Origin: Formicarius rufipectus
Lineage: Eukaryota > Chordata > Aves > Passeriformes > Formicariidae
DNA length: 64,000 nt
Direction: 5' to 3'
Assembly: GCA_013399695.1 (NCBI GenBank)
Contig: VXAU01002075.1
Span: forward strand, 783,306-847,305
Numbering within the stretch: position 1 is the stretch's first letter; each line of letters opens with the position of its first letter. The translations under genes and the position numbers were made by a program. The notes beneath the pieces were generated by a model. It did no database searches, was not told where the DNA came from, and saw only the letters and a program-made list of their open reading frames with translations. This document shows positions 59,854 through 64,000 of this stretch, piece by piece.

Positions 59854-62800
59854 GTAAGTGAAGCTTCTCTTCAGTAATGGCATGAAGGAGTTTTGACTCT
59901 GAGACATGTTTTTTTTTAACTCAGAGTAGTCCCATTTATGTGCTTCAAACCAGCTGTAAAGCTGTGCTTGCACTACATGATCATGGGCAGTGGGGTGGGT
60001 GTGTATATGCTCACCCAAACACATCTCTTGCAGATGGGGAATGGGCAAGTCACACAAATACACCATAAAGACTCAGTATTTGTTTTGGCAGTAAGGGTGG
60101 CTCGACTGAACTCTACTTGAAAGAATAGGCTGCACTAAGTGCCAGGCTGTTCAACAGATCAAAAACCTGTTTGCATATCCCTTTCTATTCACTGAACACA
60201 CATTAGGAAACAGTGGGGTTTAACAGAACAACCATGTCAGCAGCTGGGTGTGAAACATCAACACTTCTGCATCACTGGAGAGGTCCATCACCAAAGAACA
60301 TCACTGCAAGGGTGCCAAGCAAGTGTAATAGAGTGACCTGAAAGGTGGGCTGTTATTGACAGTCTTGCAGTTATAGCTATTGGCTTGGGACTCTAGGGAA
60401 GATTTAATTCCATGGGTTTCTTGGTTGACCTTAAAAGTCACTCTTTATCCTTAATTTTCTCGCCTCAAGTTGCAGCTAACATGTCCTTGCCTCACAGAAG
60501 TAATAAATGAATTAAGAACTTAAATTCGTGGGTGGAAATTTTTAATGGAGTTTTATAGGTGTCTAGACAGCAGTCACAGTAGCACTGTGCATGCTCATGG
60601 CTTGTGAGACTACCCCTGAGTTCTCACATGTGGTGTTGTGAAACTCAGCAATATATTTTCTTGTATATCAGATACAAATCTAAACAACAGGTGATTGCTT
60701 TCTAAAGAGAAATAGTCCATCTAACAGCATTAGTCTGAAAAGTTGTCCATTTAAAGGCATAGGTTTTTTTTGTCAGAAATAATTTTTTTTTTCTTTTAAG
60801 ATTGCATTTCAAAATTGAGTCCTTTATTCTGGCTAGAATAAGAGGATAATGCAGAAAAATGTCCTCAGTTCAAAGTAACCATTACCATGACTTCCTTTCA
60901 TGACAATAAAAAGTACATTAAGGGATGCTGCTTCTGAACTATTCTTAACATATTTTGAAAGCCAGTGGCACTGCCTGCAAAGGTTCAGGCTGGTGCTATT
61001 TAAACTGTGTTAAAGGTTGTTCCTGGCATTTTGAAATTGGTCCAATGAACTTCATACAGTGTATAATCATATTTTATGGTTAGAATTCGATTAAAAGCTC
61101 AAGAAATGGCTAATGGGGAGTCAAATTAGTTTGGCACTTCAAAGAATCTTTCTAAAATGAAATTAAAAATATTATACGGTGAGAGGTTTTTAAGAAATGT
61201 AATAGCCATACTTTTTTTGGTGAATGATCCACTGTTTTCTTTCTGAGACATTACTTTCCTAAATCATGTTCATGTTTGGGACCTTAAACATTTGCTTATC
61301 TTTCTGGTGTTGTGAAGCTAGTGTTAAATTCCCTGAAGATAGTTGATCACCACAGATTAGGCTGCTGGACTGTGGATAAGAGCTGGTAGTTACTATTTTT
61401 CTGTGTCTCAGTTTCATGAATTCCTGCTGTTCTTCAACCACAGCATTTTCTGGTTTGTTCTCAAGTGGGGATGGAGGGTTTTATTTGAAAATGTCCAGCT
61501 CAGGTGTGTGTGGGAAGTGACCTGTGGGTAGGAAAAGCCTGGAGGAGTTACATCTCAGCATCTTAGCAGCTATTTGCCTGCCTGGGATACATCTCCTCAG
61601 TAGCTCTGGGGGAGATGCTGTGGTGGGGAGTGGGTGGGAGTGACTTGGGCAACAGGTAGAGAAGGTGTCAGTGAGTTCAGTTCTTAGTGGCATTTAAAAG
61701 TCAACGTTAACAATGCTACTGTAATTCAAAATACAGATTCAAGAGCATTTTGCCTGCTTTGGTGGAGCAAATGTAGACATTGGGTTTACAGCTGGGTCTT
61801 TAGACACAGGTATAAAGATCTTCAGTGCATCACTCCCTTCTCAGATCTGGCTCTTCACAGTCCAGTTACCCCAGTCCAAACATTTTACAAGATCCCACGA
61901 ACTTTCCAGTGACTTGAATGCACCTTTAGGTTTTACAGAACCTAACTCAAAGGCATATCCTGGGTGAGACAAATGCTGCACAAGATTTCTAGCACAGATA
62001 TGCTCTGTGTTTATCAAGCACAAATGTTAAACAGATTCAGGCAAAAGAGCAACATTCTGCATGCAAATCTCCATCTCTGTGTTAGCCTCTGTCCCTAAGT
62101 ATTTGTGCCATCTGCTTTCAGTGGTCCAGAACCTCTCCTCAGGTCTGTGTTTCTTCAGGTGTCTTCCAAGTTACGGGTCTTTGGTCTCTTGCAGTCAACT
62201 TCTTGGCTAGTCCCACCATCAAGCAGTTGGGTAACTCTCCAGAGTGTGCATGCATCTTCTTTTTCCTTTTCCTTTTTGAGACCTTCTCTGTGTTTTGTTT
62301 GTCTTGTTTGTTTGGGGTTTTTTGTGTGCTAATATCAATACCTACGTTATCTGTAGCTCTTGTTTGCTGGACTGCCCGCTGGGTGACCTGTGAGAACAGG
62401 ATTCCTTCTTATGGGGCTCATGCCTTCTCCTGGCAGAGAAAAGCCAGGGAAATGCAAACCCTTAGCGTTGTTCTGGAGCCTCCAAAAACATGCTGAGTAA
62501 CACTTGGCTGAGTCCTTGTCGTGCAGCTGTGGTGCTGTGACTGGAGGATGGAGTTACAGTGGTGACTGTGTGACACAAGGCCAGCCTTCTGCCTCGGCAG
62601 GTCATGCTGCTGCTTTGGAAATTTGCTCAGCTGAGTCAAGCAGAGGGGAAAAACCCTCTTTATTGCAAGGCTGGACCTGTTCCCATCCCTCCTCTTCAGT
62701 GCTTTGGAAAGAGGAGTGAGAGAGCTCTGGGTCCCAAGGTGAGCTCTAGCACCATAAACAGACACTGATGACCAAGACTTGCAGGCTGAGTGACTGATAA

Positions 62801-63192
62801 TGTATCCATGTCCTCAGAACTTCACTTAACAGAGATAAAGTGAGGTATTTTACCAAAATTCAGCCACTTTCTATAACAGCCACTAAGTACAAAACAGGAC
62901 AGCTATTAAAGCAAAAGCAAATCAATAAGTTTGTATTATTCCTGGACTGCAATTTAATAACAAAATTAGTTAAATCATTCAGTGAGTGAACAAAGACACT
63001 GCCCTTTTAATTCCCATGATGAGACGTAAGGATGTGGATATTTCTGTAATTAGAAGGCAGCATTGAATAACTTCACTCAAGAAAGACAAATCTGTGAGTT
63101 GGAGGTGGTAAAAATGTTTCAGCATTGCAACCAGGGAAATGCAGCCTTAAAGCCAACTGAAAAGTTTCTGCTTTAGCCTGTAATTATGTGCT

Positions 63193-63598
63193 GGCCTGGG
63201 AAGACAGGCTGAGAGAGCTGGGACTGCTCAGCCTGGAGAAGAGAAGGCTCCGTGGAGATCTTAGAACCCTTTTCAGTACCTAAAGGGGCTACAAGAAAGC
63301 TGGAGAGGGACTTTTAACAAGGGCATGGAGTGATAGGACAAGGGGAAATGGCTTTAAACTGGCAGAGGGCAGGTTTAGATTAGATATAGGGAAGGAATTC
63401 TTCAGTCTGAGGGTGGTGAGGCCCTGGCACAGGCTACCCAGAGAAGTTGTGGCTGCCTCATCCTTGAAAGTGTTCAAGGTCAGGCTGGATGGGGCTTTGG
63501 GCAACCTGCTCTCATGGAAGGTTCCCTGCCCACAGCAAGTCTGTCAAAACTAGATAATCTTTAAGGTCCCTTCCAACCCAAACCGTTCTGTGATTTAT
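63193..63598 (+). mobile_element. CR1 LINE 3' fragment, better preserved
   Basis: The sequence carries the classic bird CR1 3' run in sense orientation: GAGCTGGGACTGCTCAGCCT, GGAGAGGGACTTTTAACAAG, GGCATGGAGTGATAGGACAA, GGCACAGGCTACCCAGAGAA and GTCCCTTCCAACCCAAACC, ending near a remnant of the ATTCTGTGAT tail. It is a 5'-truncated copy of about 0.4 kb without coding capacity. It is much closer to consensus than the copy at 3700-4255 and so is younger. Confidence 0.93.
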
Positions 63599-63798
63599 AT
63601 TTTCTTCCCTGCATCCTGACAGGTGGCACCTTAGACATCTGTGGGTTGTAGAAGACAGTGGTGCTGGTGGCTGGACTTTGTCTTCCAGAGGGTTTATCAT
63701 CCTGGGCCCAAAGGCAAAAACCAAAGAGATCTTTTTAAAAGGATCAACTCGTTTTGAAGAGTAAAATCAGGAAAACCTGTGATATCAGCTGAGCTGTG

Positions 63799-63819
63799 GT
63801 TTTGTTTTGTTTTGTTTTT
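63799..63819 (+). repeat. (TTTTG)n repeat
   Basis: Three TTTTG units followed by a T-run, about 200 bases after the CR1 end. Simple repeat. Confidence 0.8.
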
Positions 63820-64000
63820 CTTTTGGATTGGATTCACAATGTGTGAACTTCACTGAGGCCACTTTAATTCTACAATCATGCTGGTTAGCCAAAAACCTAA
63901 TGGCTCATCTAAATCTATAACAGGCCTCTGTAGTAAAACTTTAATTTAACTTCTGGACGTTTCCAGTTATGTGTTGCATGCAGGAAAACACTAATGCCCT

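Larger units (their letters stand above)
59854..64000. other. Intron running off the window
   Basis: The intron opens with GTAAGT and has no matching acceptor or exon before the window ends. It holds a CR1 fragment at 63193-63598 and a TTTTG repeat at 63799-63819. Confidence 0.8.

Noticed and set aside
59854..64000. Search for the next KIAA1549L exon with a proline-rich PPPPVPPR-like motif
   Set aside because: No such sequence with splice sites was found, so the exon is taken to lie beyond the window.
1..64000. CRISPR arrays, tRNA, rRNA, bacterial operons and retroviral genes
   Set aside because: None was recognised by eye on either strand. The spliced exons and CR1 copies fit a vertebrate nuclear locus.

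Overview
The window is vertebrate nuclear DNA, most likely from a bird. Two CR1-type LINE 3' ends are recognisable (about 3700-4255 and 63193-63598), introns are moderately compact, and no other repeat family is obvious. I cannot assign an order or species.

One protein-coding gene on the + strand crosses almost the whole window. I recognise it as KIAA1549L (KIAA1549-like), the paralogue of KIAA1549, a type I membrane protein. I infer that its first coding exon(s), with the signal peptide, and its last coding exons lie outside the window. The visible part is a large Ser/Thr-rich mucin-like exon (7946-11647) followed by 14 short exons (13451-59853). All 15 have GT-AG borders and compatible phases. 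The 14 short exons splice into one 791-codon open frame. In it I see three SEA-like extracellular modules, a transmembrane helix and a long cytoplasmic tail.

Layout: 1-7945 is upstream intron or flank with a CpG-rich patch at 740-1290 and an old CR1. 7946-11647 is the mucin-like exon, whose middle third (about 9328-10617) is broken by stops and frame changes. 13451-25171 holds the extracellular modules. 28452-28615 holds the membrane helix. 34061-59853 holds the cytoplasmic exons, including a 9.7 kb intron. 59854-64000 is intron with a younger CR1.

The most interesting observations are as follows. (1) The three extracellular modules look homologous and share an exon layout (phase 1, phase 0 just after a V/A-Q dipeptide, phase 1), which suggests duplication of an exon pair. 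(2) A decaying block inside the mucin exon is covered by overlapping open segments in shifting frames, and phase-matched cryptic splice sites flank it. (3) The third module carries a furin-like RFKR site next to a GSYTV motif resembling the SEA self-cleavage site. (4) An isolated CpG-rich patch lies between the membrane and cytoplasmic exons.

Residue numbers below count from the codon formed across the junction of 11647 and 13451 (residue 1) to 59853 (residue 791).
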